38,693 bases of DNA from the NCBI GenBank assembly GCA_041690035.1, contig JBDNFC010000054.1:1-38693 (forward strand), in the 5' to 3' direction. The stretch's first letter is position 1; every line of letters begins with the position of its first letter. The notes beneath the pieces are model-generated. The model made no database searches and was not told where the DNA came from. It was given only the letters and a program-made list of their open reading frames with translations. The stretch comes from CALSPH01 sp041690035. GTDB taxonomy: Bacteria > Bacteroidota > Bacteroidia > NS11-12g > UBA955. Positions 16,442-24,536 of the stretch are shown piece by piece. The translations under genes and the position numbers were made by a program.

Positions 16442-17740
16442 TTACAACTGATTTGAGATAAAGGCATCTGCCATTTTTTTGCCCTCTCTTATTGCATAGT
16501 TTGTGCCCCTGTCTTCTGGGTATATTTGTGCCATAGAATTAATGTAAATATTTTCTATCGGGCTTTTCCATTTTGGTATTAAAGTACTGTAGTTTTTTAC
16601 TACAAGTGGTTGACTAAAAGGTTCGCGCCATACATGATAATCTAAAATAGCGCTGCTATCAAAATCAGGAAACATCCTTTGAATGTATGGCAATGCATAA
16701 TCTAACACTTCTTTGTCTTTCATCTTATACATGGCTTCGTCTGTTGGCAAATATTTGCTCATATACACAATGTGTTTGCCTTGATAGCTTTCTTTAGGTT
16801 CAAAATTAGTGTGTTCTATAATGCCAACAAACGGAAAATCGGGGTCATTTACATTTAGCCAATAAATATCAGATAGGCTTTTTGATAATTGCAACACAAG
16901 GCAAACATTGCCAATATAACTAATGCTTTTTAACTCATCTAAGTAATATAATGGAGCAATTTTATACAACAAATCTGCGGTGATAGGCAATGGCGTTGTC
17001 ATTATAATTTTATCAAACTGAGTTTGAATACCATTTTTATCTACAATACTGTGATTGTTTTCTAAAACTGATACAGGTGTATTCAGATGAATAATACCCC
17101 CATTATTAATAATTTCTTCTTTTATTTTTGTAGCTAGTTTTGCAAATCCTCCCTTAAAATAAGCCAAATTTTCTGCTCCTTTTTCGCCTCTGCTGCCACC
17201 CCTTAATTTTAATTTATTCCAAAACCAAACTGCAGAAATTTCTGTTGCATATCTTCCAAATTTGCCCTTGAGCAATGGCTCCCAAACTACTTGATATGCC
17301 TTTAACCCACAAATATTTTTAAGCCATTCTATCGCAGTTTTTGATTCTAGTTTTTTCCAATCTTTAACCATTCTTACCGCCAAAACCACAAAACCTAGCC
17401 TAATGCGACTAATGAAGGGAACTGCTTTAAATTTTAATAAATCTAAAGGGGAAGAGAGTTTAAAAAAATTATTTGCATAATACATCCCTGTGCGTGTGGG
17501 CCTTATTAATATTTGGTCTTCTAAGTTTAAATCTTTGATTAAATTCATCACATGCTTATCGTTTGTAAACCAATGATGGTAAAATTTTTCTAATTCTACA
17601 CCGCCAACTTCAAAGCATCCTGCCAAGCCGCCCACTTCTGCATCTCGCTCAAAAATTTCTACTTCATAACCTGCTTTCGATAAGTAATAGCCTAAACTAA
17701 GGCCTGTATACCCGCCACCTATTATACCTATTTTTTTCAT
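16442..17740 (-). CDS. NAD(P)/FAD-dependent oxidoreductase (amine-oxidase/PPOX-like)
   Basis: A 432-aa flavoprotein. The N-terminal dinucleotide-binding motif is IGIIGGGYTGLSLGYYLSKAG, with the acidic strand end VEIFERDAEVGGLAGC; the C-terminal FAD contact is near SMAQIYPEDRGTNYAIREGK. It belongs to the protoporphyrinogen oxidase / UDP-galactopyranose mutase-like superfamily. In many genomes members of this type sit next to GtrB-like glycosyltransferases, as here (6 bases apart). This makes a role in glycolipid or polyprenyl-linked sugar metabolism more likely than haem synthesis; that is inference. Confidence 0.82.
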   Translation of the reverse strand: MKKIGIIGGGYTGLSLGYYLSKAGYEVEIFERDAEVGGLAGCFEVGGVELEKFYHHWFTNDKHVMNLIKDLNLEDQILIRPTRTGMYYANNFFKLSSPLDLLKFKAVPFISRIRLGFVVLAVRMVKDWKKLESKTAIEWLKNICGLKAYQVVWEPLLKGKFGRYATEISAVWFWNKLKLRGGSRGEKGAENLAYFKGGFAKLATKIKEEIINNGGIIHLNTPVSVLENNHSIVDKNGIQTQFDKIIMTTPLPITADLLYKIAPLYYLDELKSISYIGNVCLVLQLSKSLSDIYWLNVNDPDFPFVGIIEHTNFEPKESYQGKHIVYMSKYLPTDEAMYKMKDKEVLDYALPYIQRMFPDFDSSAILDYHVWREPFSQPLVVKNYSTLIPKWKSPIENIYINSMAQIYPEDRGTNYAIREGKKMADAFISNQL

Positions 17741-17746
17741 ATTTTA

Positions 17747-18679
17747 TTAAAAACCCATTTTGTCTTTTACTATATAAAGGGGCCTTTTTTTAATTTCTCC
17801 ATATATCCTTCCTATATACCCACCAATAATACCCAATACTATTAAAATAATGCCCCCAATTAGCAATACAGATAGCATTAGCATGGTCCAGCCTGGCTCG
17901 TAATTTTCTGTAAACAAACGCATATATAAGGCATAAATAATTCCGATAAATGCAATCACAGAAGTAATAAAACCTAAGAAAGTAGCTATTTTTAAAGGGA
18001 TATTGCTAAAAGATAAAATGGCATCACTTGCCAATTTTAGCATTTTTTTCAATGGATATTTTGTGTCTCCAGCAAATCGTTCCTCTCTGTCGTATAGCAC
18101 ATAAGTTTGGTTAAATCCTATCCAAGCAACCATACCCCTAACAAAACGGTAGAGCTCACGCATTTTTAAAAACTCATCGAGGGCTGCTCTGCTCATAAGC
18201 CTAAAATCGCCAGTATCAATTGGAATTTCTACATCAGAGAGCCTATTTATAATTTTATAAAAATATTTTGCAGTAATAAGTTTAAAATGTGTTTCGCCTG
18301 CCCTTTCTCTTCTTTTGCCAAAAACAACATCAAAACCTTCTTCCCATTTGTTTATAAATTCTAAGATTACTGTGGGAGGATCTTGCAAATCTGCATCAAT
18401 TACTACTGCAGCATCGCCTTTACAATGGTCTAAACCAGCAGTGATTGCTAATTGGTGGCCAAAATTTCTGGCAAATGATATTAGTTTTATCCTTTTATCT
18501 TTCAGGGCTGTTTCTTTTACCAATTGATGGGTTTTATCTTTACTACCATCGTTTACATATATAATCTCATAATCATATTTACTAGTGATGGTTTGCAATA
18601 CCTCAGAAAGCTTTTTATGGGTGGTTTCAAAAACCTCCTCTTCATTATAGCAAGGTACCACAATAGATATTAATTGCAT
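17747..18679 (-). CDS. GtrB/DPM1-like family 2 glycosyltransferase
   Basis: A 310-aa GT2. The GT-A domain occupies about 1-215 with VPCYNEEEVF, YVNDGSKDKT and the metal-binding VIDADLQDPP. Two C-terminal membrane helices follow (IATFLGFITSVIAFIGIIYA and a second near MLSVLLIGGIILIVLGIIGG), ending with YIGRIYGEIKKRPLYIV, typical of polyprenyl-phosphate hexose synthases such as GtrB. It would transfer a sugar from a nucleotide donor to undecaprenyl phosphate on the cytoplasmic face. It is first in the operon that ends with the DUF368 translocase. A -7 element four bases before the ATG suggests a leaderless mRNA. Confidence 0.88.
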   Translation of the reverse strand: MQLISIVVPCYNEEEVFETTHKKLSEVLQTITSKYDYEIIYVNDGSKDKTHQLVKETALKDKRIKLISFARNFGHQLAITAGLDHCKGDAAVVIDADLQDPPTVILEFINKWEEGFDVVFGKRRERAGETHFKLITAKYFYKIINRLSDVEIPIDTGDFRLMSRAALDEFLKMRELYRFVRGMVAWIGFNQTYVLYDREERFAGDTKYPLKKMLKLASDAILSFSNIPLKIATFLGFITSVIAFIGIIYALYMRLFTENYEPGWTMLMLSVLLIGGIILIVLGIIGGYIGRIYGEIKKRPLYIVKDKMGF

Positions 18680-18683
18680 AGTG

Positions 18684-18691
18684 CAAAACTA
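18684..18691 (-). promoter_or_regulatory. Putative -7 promoter element of the glycosyltransferase operon
   Basis: TAGTTTTG on the minus strand, four bases before the GT2 ATG. No TTTG at the usual upstream distance. Confidence 0.42.
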
Positions 18692-18715
18692 ACTAAAATA
18701 TACGAACTTTTTCGT

Positions 18716-18747
18716 ATTGATACATCTTTAGGCTGAGGCTATTTTTG
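18716..18747 (+). promoter_or_regulatory. Promoter of the small lipoprotein gene
   Basis: ATTG (TTG at 18717-18719), 20 bases, then TATTTTTG (18740-18747) match both Bacteroidota promoter elements at good spacing. The leader would be about 23 bases. It is back to back with the glycosyltransferase promoter. Confidence 0.55.
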
Positions 18748-18776
18748 CCTTATATAAATCAAAAATATAAAACATC

Positions 18777-19274
18777 ATGAAAAAACATTTTTACATCTTT
18801 TGCTTACTTAGCAGTACACTATTATTTATGGGTTGCCCATACAGTTCTAAAGTAACCTTCGAAGACCAGCCCACTGAGAAAGTAAATGAGGCCTATTTTG
18901 GAAATTATGAGAAAAAAGGGTCTACAACATACACCTATGAGCTTCTAAAAGAAACATCAAAAACATACCTTATTAAAGAAAAAAGCAATACAGGCACAAG
19001 CGTTTATTATTATATTGGTTATATAATAAAAATTGATGAAACAGATTTTTTAATCACCTACGAAAAACCAAAAGAAGGAAAAGAAATATCAAAATATTAT
19101 TTCTATAAATTTGAAGGATCCAAATCTGGCAGCATGTTTACCTTATCTGAAGTTACTGAAAATATAAAAGAGCAGTTTAATGATCCAAAAGAACTCAGAA
19201 ATTATTTTAAAAAATATAAAGACATAAGTTTTTTCTATGACAAAACAGAAACTAAATATTATCGACTAGATTAA
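18777..19274 (+). CDS. Small lipoprotein of unknown function
   Basis: A 165-aa protein with a signal peptide and lipobox (LLFMGC, Cys19). The mature part is Lys/Tyr-rich and beta-like (TYTYELLKETSKTYLIKEK, SVYYYIGYIIKID), with no domain I recognise. It is monocistronic: its own promoter lies upstream and a strong terminator (19295-19321) lies 20 bases after the stop. Confidence 0.72.
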   Translation: MKKHFYIFCLLSSTLLFMGCPYSSKVTFEDQPTEKVNEAYFGNYEKKGSTTYTYELLKETSKTYLIKEKSNTGTSVYYYIGYIIKIDETDFLITYEKPKEGKEISKYYFYKFEGSKSGSMFTLSEVTENIKEQFNDPKELRNYFKKYKDISFFYDKTETKYYRLD

Positions 19275-19294
19275 GAATTAGGTAATAAAAAACT

Positions 19295-19324
19295 AAATCC
19301 TGTAATTGTATTACAGGATTTTTT
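19295..19324 (+). terminator. Rho-independent terminator after the small lipoprotein
   Basis: A perfect 11-bp stem (AAATCCTGTAA / TTACAGGATTT) with loop TTGTA, followed by T-rich TTTGTTGTTG. Confidence 0.85.
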
Positions 19325-19407
19325 GTTGTTGTTGGGTAAAAACTTTGCTGTAAAATTTATAAAAGATTTATATATTGTGGAATCTGGGATAATTGAACTC
19401 CTGCTAT

Positions 19408-19415
19408 TACCTTTG
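19408..19415 (+). promoter_or_regulatory. Putative -7 promoter element of the aldehyde dehydrogenase
   Basis: TACCTTTG, six bases before the ATG at 19422. It supports that start over the upstream in-frame ATG at 19323, which lies in the preceding terminator. No good -33 element. Confidence 0.45.
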
Positions 19416-19421
19416 CACATA

Positions 19422-20969
19422 ATGGCAATTTCAAAAAACATCAAAGAGATTTTACAAAACTTGGGTATAAAACCCAATAATGAGAGCGTTTTTACTGGTA
19501 ATTCGTGGATTACGGCATTAAATACAGAAACAAAAAAAATTATAAGTCCTGTTGATGGGCAGCACATTGCAAACATTGTTTTTGCCAGCGAAACAGAATA
19601 TGAGGCCATTTTAAAAAGGACATCATCTGCTGCCAAAGAGTGGAAAAAAATACCGGCACCGCAGCGTGGTGAAATTGTGCGACAATTTGGCGATTTGCTT
19701 CGCCAAAATAAAACTCAGCTAGGCACCCTTGTTTCTTATGAAATGGGTAAGAGCCTTTCTGAAGGTTTGGGCGAAGTGCAAGAAATGATTGATATATGCG
19801 ATTTTGCTGTAGGGCTAAGCAGGCAGCTTTATGGATTAACTATGCATAGCGAGCGACCCAATCATAGAATGTATGAGCAATGGCATCCGCTTGGTGTAGT
19901 AGGTATTATTAGTGCATTTAATTTTCCGGTGGCTGTATGGGCATGGAATGCAATGATAGCAGCAGTATGCGGTAATGTCAGTATTTGGAAACCATCAGAA
20001 AAAACACCCTTATCGGCCATAGCTTGTATGCAATTACTGCGTAATGTTTTGGTAAAAAATAATTTACCCGAAGGAGTGTTTACACTCATAAATGGCGACT
20101 ATAAAATAGGGCAAAAAATGGCAGAAGACAGCAGAATAGCCCTCATTTCTGCCACTGGAAGTACGCGAATGGGAAAAATAGTGGCAGAAATTGTAGGCAA
20201 AAGATTAGGCAAATCTCTATTAGAATTGGGTGGAAATAATGCCATTATCATTACAGCCTTTGCCAATTTAGACATGGCGATAAAAGCTACTTTTTTTGGC
20301 GCTGTGGGCACCGCTGGGCAGCGCTGCACGACCACAAGACGCTTAATTGTGCACGAATCGCAGTATGACAAAGTAATTAAATTATTGGTAAAAGGTTATA
20401 AGCAACTTAGTATTGGCAATCCGCTTGATGAAAAAAATCATTGTGGCCCACTTATAGATACCCTAGCTGTAGACAGTTATTTAGATGCAATTGCTGCTGT
20501 GAAAAAAGAGGGTGGAAAACTGCTTTATGGTGGAAAAGTGCTTAGTGGCAAAGGTTATGAGTCTGGCTGTTATGTGTTGCCGACTATTGTGGAGGCAAAA
20601 AATCAGTATAAAATGGTGCAACACGAAACCTTTGCACCCATTCTTTATGTAATGAAATATAAAAATCTAGCAGAAGCCATTGCCATGCAAAATGACGTAA
20701 AACAAGGGCTTAGCTCAGCTATTTTTACTGATAATGTACAAGAGGCAGAAATGTTTTTAAGTAATATTGGCTCAGATTGTGGCATAGCAAATGTAAATAT
20801 TGGCACAAGTGGAGCTGAAATAGGTGGTGCTTTTGGTGGCGAAAAAGAAACTGGAGGTGGCAGAGAATCTGGCTCAGATTCATGGAAAGCATATATGCAC
20901 AGACAAACCAATACCATCAATTATGGTGATAGTTTGCCTTTGGCTCAAGGAATCAAGTTTGATCTTTAA
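19422..20969 (+). CDS. ALDH7-family aldehyde dehydrogenase (aminoadipate-semialdehyde type)
   Basis: NAD(P)-dependent oxidation of an aldehyde, in this family usually alpha-aminoadipate semialdehyde / piperideine-6-carboxylate in lysine breakdown. 515 aa from MAISKNIKEIL. Motifs: the cofactor-site KPSEKTPLSAIA, ATGSTRMGKIV, the catalytic Glu in LLELGGNNAII, and the nucleophile Cys302 in GTAGQRCTTTRRLIVHES. The last is diagnostic of ALDH7 (antiquitin-like) enzymes. The ending INYGDSLPLAQGIKFDL also fits. An in-frame ATG at 19323 is rejected because it sits in the upstream terminator T-run and adds an unrelated hydrophobic stretch. Single gene; the repeat array follows. Confidence 0.9.
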   Translation: MAISKNIKEILQNLGIKPNNESVFTGNSWITALNTETKKIISPVDGQHIANIVFASETEYEAILKRTSSAAKEWKKIPAPQRGEIVRQFGDLLRQNKTQLGTLVSYEMGKSLSEGLGEVQEMIDICDFAVGLSRQLYGLTMHSERPNHRMYEQWHPLGVVGIISAFNFPVAVWAWNAMIAAVCGNVSIWKPSEKTPLSAIACMQLLRNVLVKNNLPEGVFTLINGDYKIGQKMAEDSRIALISATGSTRMGKIVAEIVGKRLGKSLLELGGNNAIIITAFANLDMAIKATFFGAVGTAGQRCTTTRRLIVHESQYDKVIKLLVKGYKQLSIGNPLDEKNHCGPLIDTLAVDSYLDAIAAVKKEGGKLLYGGKVLSGKGYESGCYVLPTIVEAKNQYKMVQHETFAPILYVMKYKNLAEAIAMQNDVKQGLSSAIFTDNVQEAEMFLSNIGSDCGIANVNIGTSGAEIGGAFGGEKETGGGRESGSDSWKAYMHRQTNTINYGDSLPLAQGIKFDL

Positions 20970-21011
20970 AAAGTTGCTGTTGTATTTTTCAAATTATGGC
21001 GTCTTAAACCC

Positions 21012-21589
21012 TTCACCGCTTAAGTCTTCTTCGATACATTGCGCTAGTGCGCAACACTCAGAATGTCTTTTCGCTGGGTATTGATTTACGTCATACCTCA
21101 CTTTATGCTATCCGTGCTTTTCGCTAAACAGCACTTTGCGCTGGACAGCACTTTACGTCAGGTTGAGTGTTTTTATGAGCGATGAGCGAAATAAAAATGT
21201 ATCGAAACCAGAGTAAATTGGAATTTTCACCGCTTAAGTCTTCTTCGATACATTGCGCTAGTGCGCAACACTCAGAATGACTTTTCGCTGGGCAGTGCTT
21301 TACGTTAGGCCTCACTTTATGCTATCTGTGCTTTCCGCTAAACCACACTTTGCGCTGGGCAACCCTTTACGTCAGGTTGAGTGTTTTTATGAGCGATGAG
21401 CGAAATAAAAAAGTATCGAAACCAAAGTAAAGCAAGTGGAAATTTTCACCGCTTAAGTCTTCTTCGATACATTGCGCTAGTGCGCAACACTCAGAATGAC
21501 TTTTCGCTGGGCAGTGCTTTACGTCATGCCTCACTTTATGCTACCCGTGCTTTTCGCTAAACCGCACTTTTCGCTGGGAAGTGTTGCAA
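21012..21589. repeat. Tandem array of about 215-bp repeats, 2.7 copies, with inverted ends
   Basis: Copies start at 21012, 21226 and 21445 (periods 214 and 219); the third is cut off near 21589. The first 54 bases, from TTCACCGCTTAAGTCTTCTT through CACTCAGAATG, are identical in all three. Within a unit, TTCGATACATT (21030-21040) is the exact reverse complement of AATGTATCGAA (21196-21206), and the arms continue imperfectly (CGCT...ACACTCA against TGAGTGTTTTTATGAGCGAT). Shorter internal repeats of the type CGCTGGGCAGTGCTTTACGTCA also recur. The arrangement looks like a palindromic-ended intergenic element (MITE- or REP-like) that has duplicated. ORFs inside are repeat artefacts. Confidence 0.88.
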
Positions 21590-21734
21590 ACTTCTATTCA
21601 ATTGTGTTTCAAAAAGGGTATTATAAATAGAGAAATTTGAATGTGCAGAACCATAATGGGCCTTTTGAAAAAATTGAGTGTCTTTTGTAGTTCATACTAA
21701 ACATATAGGATGCTTAAAATTTATCGGCAAAAAG

Positions 21735-21962
21735 TTATTTTTTGGCATTATTTTTTATGCTTTTTAAATACAGTTGCTCTACTTTATCGCGTGCCCAAGG
21801 TGTTTTTCGTAAAAATGTTAAGCTAGATTTAATTGAAGGATTTTGGTTAAAGCTATTAATTTTAATTTGATATCCCAATTTTTCCCATCCGTACTCTTTT
21901 ACCAAATGTTCTAAAATGGCTTTCAGGGTTAAACCATGCAATGGATTATTTAATTGAGACAT
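21735..21962 (-). CDS. VF530 family (DUF2132) DNA-binding protein
   Basis: A 75-aa protein matching the VF530/DUF2132 family over its whole length: NPLHGLTLKAILEHLV, YGWEKLGYQIKINSF, then NPSIKSSLTFLRKTPWARDK and VEQLYL. The family has a known fold with DNA-binding resemblance, but its biological role is unclear. A TATTTTTG element five bases before the ATG supports the start. Confidence 0.9.
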   Translation of the reverse strand: MSQLNNPLHGLTLKAILEHLVKEYGWEKLGYQIKINSFNQNPSIKSSLTFLRKTPWARDKVEQLYLKSIKNNAKK

Positions 21963-21967
21963 GGATG

Positions 21968-21975
21968 CAAAAATA
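21968..21975 (-). promoter_or_regulatory. Putative -7 promoter element of the VF530 gene
   Basis: TATTTTTG on the minus strand, five bases before the ATG; no -33 element at the usual distance. Confidence 0.42.
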
Positions 21976-22273
21976 ATTAATTTATTGGTTTTTAAACTTT
22001 GTTATGAAATTATTGGATTAACAAAAAATAACACGGTAGATTAAAACACCTTTACCAATTTTGCTAGAGTATTAGAATATACATCGAGAATAGCTATTTT
22101 AAAGCAGATAATTTAATCCCAGTTTTACATCTTCAATCGTTTAGTAAAGGAAAAGAACTTGACTCAAGACTCAATTTTTTAACACCTATCCGAAATAAAA
22201 AGTGTAAAAATTGTTAATGTAACCATTTCTGTAACTTAGGTGGAAGAAGGATAACAAAAATTGAAACCGATAC

Positions 22274-22303
22274 AAAAAAAGCCTCTCATCTCTGAAAGGC
22301 TTT
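22274..22303 (-). terminator. Terminator of tRNA-Asn
   Basis: On the minus strand, a 10-bp stem AAAGCCTTTC / GAGAGGCTTT with one T-G pair, loop AGAGAT, then a T-run. It lies 11 bases after the tRNA 3' end. Confidence 0.75.
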
Positions 22304-22314
22304 GTTTTTGTGGG

Positions 22315-22388
22315 CTCCCCAACCTGGGCTCGAACCAGGGACCTAGTGATTAACAGTCACTCGCTCTAACCAGCTGAGCTATTGAGGA
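22315..22388 (-). tRNA. tRNA-Asn (anticodon GTT)
   Basis: A 74-nt cloverleaf. The acceptor stem TCCTCAA pairs with TTGGGGA (one T-G pair). The D-arm is AGCTCAGCTGGTTAGAGC. The anticodon stem-loop GTGACTGTTAATCAC has anticodon GTT, and the T-arm CCTGGTTCGAGCCCAGG contains TTCGA. Discriminator G, as usual for tRNA-Asn; CCA does not appear to be fully encoded. It is a solitary gene with its own promoter and terminator. Confidence 0.95.
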
Positions 22389-22409
22389 ATGTTTTCCTTA
22401 AAAGGGATG

Positions 22410-22440
22410 CAAAAGTAAAAACCTAATCCCATTTTTGCAA
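22410..22440 (-). promoter_or_regulatory. Promoter of tRNA-Asn
   Basis: On the minus strand TTG (22438-22440), 20 bases, then TACTTTTG (22410-22417). Both elements are well spaced and end 21 bases before the tRNA 5' end. Confidence 0.6.
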
Positions 22441-22501
22441 GAAAAATTTTATATATTTTTTAATTCCCTTTTTAACCCTAAAATACCTTGCCTTGGCGCT
22501 A

Positions 22502-23320
22502 TTAAATTTTAAATGTAAATGTTATTGTTCCTTTGCGCAAATCGTCATCCGAAAAGTTGGATTGAAACTCTGTTTTTCTTGCTAATTTTTCTGCAAGATC
22601 TCTCAATTGTGGGCTGTTAGAAGATCCTCTGGCAACATCTGTTTTTACCACTTTACCTGTTCTATCTACCCATATATCTACTATTACAGTTCCATTTACA
22701 TTAAATTCATCATCATTACTAGGTTGTTTTGTAATTTTTCTTCCACCTAAATTATAGTTAGTCATTCCCCAGCCTTTTCCAGCAGATGTCCCTCCTCCGC
22801 TGCCAGATGTTCCGCTACCACCTGTTTCATTGCCACCTGCTTGACCAGTTGGGCTGCCTGCATTGCCTGCATTGGTGCCTGCTCCTGTTCCTGAAGTTTT
22901 AGGCTTGTTTAAGCTACCAAGTATATCGCTTAAGTCTTCATCTAGTTTGGGTTTTGGGTCTGGTTTGTTTTCTACTTTTTTCTTATTTTTTTGAGTTTTT
23001 ATTGCCACTGCATCGGGGTCGTCTTGCGATATAATTGGGTCATCTACTTGCTCTTGATTGGTGCTTGATTTTTGCTGTTTAGCACTTGCTTGAGCACTAG
23101 GCCCTCCAGCATCGGGCTGTCCTAAACTCACTGCCACACCACCTCCACCTTCTAAGTCTTCGGGTTTTGGCATATTGCTAAAAGCAACTATAAACAATAA
23201 AGCTATAATCCCACCCATTACAAAAAAAGAAATGATTGCCGCTTTTTTCTGATTCTCTTTTTCTTGCGCTGCCTCACTCTTTGGCGCAATTACTATGATT
23301 TTTTTTGCATTTTCAGTCAT
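22502..23320 (-). CDS. TonB-like energy transducer
   Basis: A 272-aa protein with one N-terminal membrane helix (AAIISFFVMGGIIALLFIVA), a long periplasmic linker that is charged (KNKKKVENKPDPKPKLDEDL) and then Gly/Ser/Thr-rich, and a C-terminal TonB/TolA-like domain (about 205-272; VNGTVIVDIWVDRTGKVVKT... GTITFTFKI). It would couple proton flow through the adjacent TolQ-ExbD pair to an outer-membrane partner. It is the last gene of the operon, 71 bases after exbD. The Gly-rich linker is more like TolA-type spacers than the Pro-rich linker of classical TonB. Confidence 0.8.
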   Translation of the reverse strand: MTENAKKIIVIAPKSEAAQEKENQKKAAIISFFVMGGIIALLFIVAFSNMPKPEDLEGGGGVAVSLGQPDAGGPSAQASAKQQKSSTNQEQVDDPIISQDDPDAVAIKTQKNKKKVENKPDPKPKLDEDLSDILGSLNKPKTSGTGAGTNAGNAGSPTGQAGGNETGGSGTSGSGGGTSAGKGWGMTNYNLGGRKITKQPSNDDEFNVNGTVIVDIWVDRTGKVVKTDVARGSSNSPQLRDLAEKLARKTEFQSNFSDDDLRKGTITFTFKI

Positions 23321-23391
23321 TTTGTCTATTTTTTTTTAATTTAATACTTAAAAAATATAAAAGGTAAATACTCGCTGCGGTATTAGCAAAC

Positions 23392-23814
23392 TTATTGTTT
23401 CCTGGCAGATGGCACAGAGCCATCTTTTTCTAAAGCCAATACTACCTTGGCGCCCAATTGGTCGCACATTTTTACCAATTCCATTACCCTTTCATACTGA
23501 ACTCTTTTATCAGCTCCTACGCTTACTGTTGGCTTATCAGTTTTTGCCAATTCTGAAGCTATAATGGTAGAAAGGTCATCAAAGTTTACAACATTCTTTT
23601 CTACAGCATATCTAAGGTCTTCGGTAACAAATACATGCACCACTTTATTTACAATTTTATCTGTGCTTACACCCTTGGGTAATAAAATTTTCATTACGGG
23701 TTCTTTTACAACAGATGATGTAATTATAAAAAATATGAGCAACAAAAAGATAATATCCGTCATTGACGCCATACTAAATTCTGCATTTATTTTACTTTTC
23801 TTTTTTAATGACAT
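23392..23814 (-). CDS. ExbD/TolR family biopolymer transport protein
   Basis: A 140-aa protein with a single N-terminal membrane helix (MTDIIFLLLIFFIITSS). Asp20 is the family's proton-carrying residue. A short periplasmic domain follows (ISVGADKRVQYERVMELVKMC-like end). It forms the proton channel with the TolQ/ExbB gene 12 bases upstream. Confidence 0.9.
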   Translation of the reverse strand: MSLKKKSKINAEFSMASMTDIIFLLLIFFIITSSVVKEPVMKILLPKGVSTDKIVNKVVHVFVTEDLRYAVEKNVVNFDDLSTIIASELAKTDKPTVSVGADKRVQYERVMELVKMCDQLGAKVVLALEKDGSVPSARKQ

Positions 23815-23826
23815 GACTATTTTTTT

Positions 23827-24531
23827 TTAGCTAGATGGTTGTTGTAAAATGTCCATAAATTCAACTGTATTTGCTTCCATTTTATAAACCACCCGTTCTA
23901 TCATGGCAGTAATTAGGTTATAACCAAGGTATCCAATAATTCCAACAACTAATCCTGCAACTGTAGTTACCATTGCTTCATAAATACCACCACCTAACGC
24001 GCCAGCAGTAATGGTATCACCCTGACTACTTAGGCTATGAAATGTTTTTATCATCCCAGTTACTGTACCAAGAAATCCCAACATTGGTGCTGCTCCTGCA
24101 ATTGTGGCTAAAAATGCCATGCCTTTCTCTAATTTATATACTTCAAGTTTACCCACATTTTCTATTGCCACTTCTATAGTTTTCATATTTGATCCAATTC
24201 TGCCAATGCCTTTTGCCAACATTTTTGAAACGGGTGTATTTGTGTTTTCGCATAATTTTTGTGCTCCACTTACATTGCCATTGCTCACCATATCTCTAAT
24301 ATTTGCCATAAAATAAGGGTCTATTTTTCCTGCCTTTTTTATAGTAATATAACGCTCAATAATCAGAAAAATTGCAATACCTAGCATTATTGCTATAGGT
24401 ATCATCACTATGCCGCCTTTCATTGCTAGATCTATTACGCGCAATTCTTGATTAGCGGCTACAGCTGTTTTTAAACTATCCGCTACATTTAAAGTTTGTT
24501 CTGTGGGGATTTGTAATATAATGTTTAACAT
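23827..24531 (-). CDS. MotA/TolQ/ExbB proton channel protein
   Basis: A 234-aa inner-membrane protein with three helices: GGIVMIPIAIMLGIAIFLII near residue 40, and two near the C-terminal half around FLATIAGAAPMLGFLGTVTG and VTTVAGLVVGIIGYLGYNLI. The GxxxPMLGxLGTVTGMI block is diagnostic of the family. It is tightly coupled to the SPOR protein upstream (5 bases) and to exbD downstream. Confidence 0.92.
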   Translation of the reverse strand: MLNIILQIPTEQTLNVADSLKTAVAANQELRVIDLAMKGGIVMIPIAIMLGIAIFLIIERYITIKKAGKIDPYFMANIRDMVSNGNVSGAQKLCENTNTPVSKMLAKGIGRIGSNMKTIEVAIENVGKLEVYKLEKGMAFLATIAGAAPMLGFLGTVTGMIKTFHSLSSQGDTITAGALGGGIYEAMVTTVAGLVVGIIGYLGYNLITAMIERVVYKMEANTVEFMDILQQPSS

Positions 24532-24536
24532 ATTTT

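Noticed and set aside
19323..19421. N-terminal extension of the aldehyde dehydrogenase
   Set aside because: Would begin in the T-run of the upstream terminator, and a promoter element lies just before the ATG at 19422.
21124..21315. 63-aa ORF within the repeat array
   Set aside because: Translation of repeat sequence; not kept in the other copies.
21012..21589. CRISPR array
   Set aside because: Units are about 215 bp, directly adjacent, with no short constant repeats separated by unique spacers, and no cas genes.
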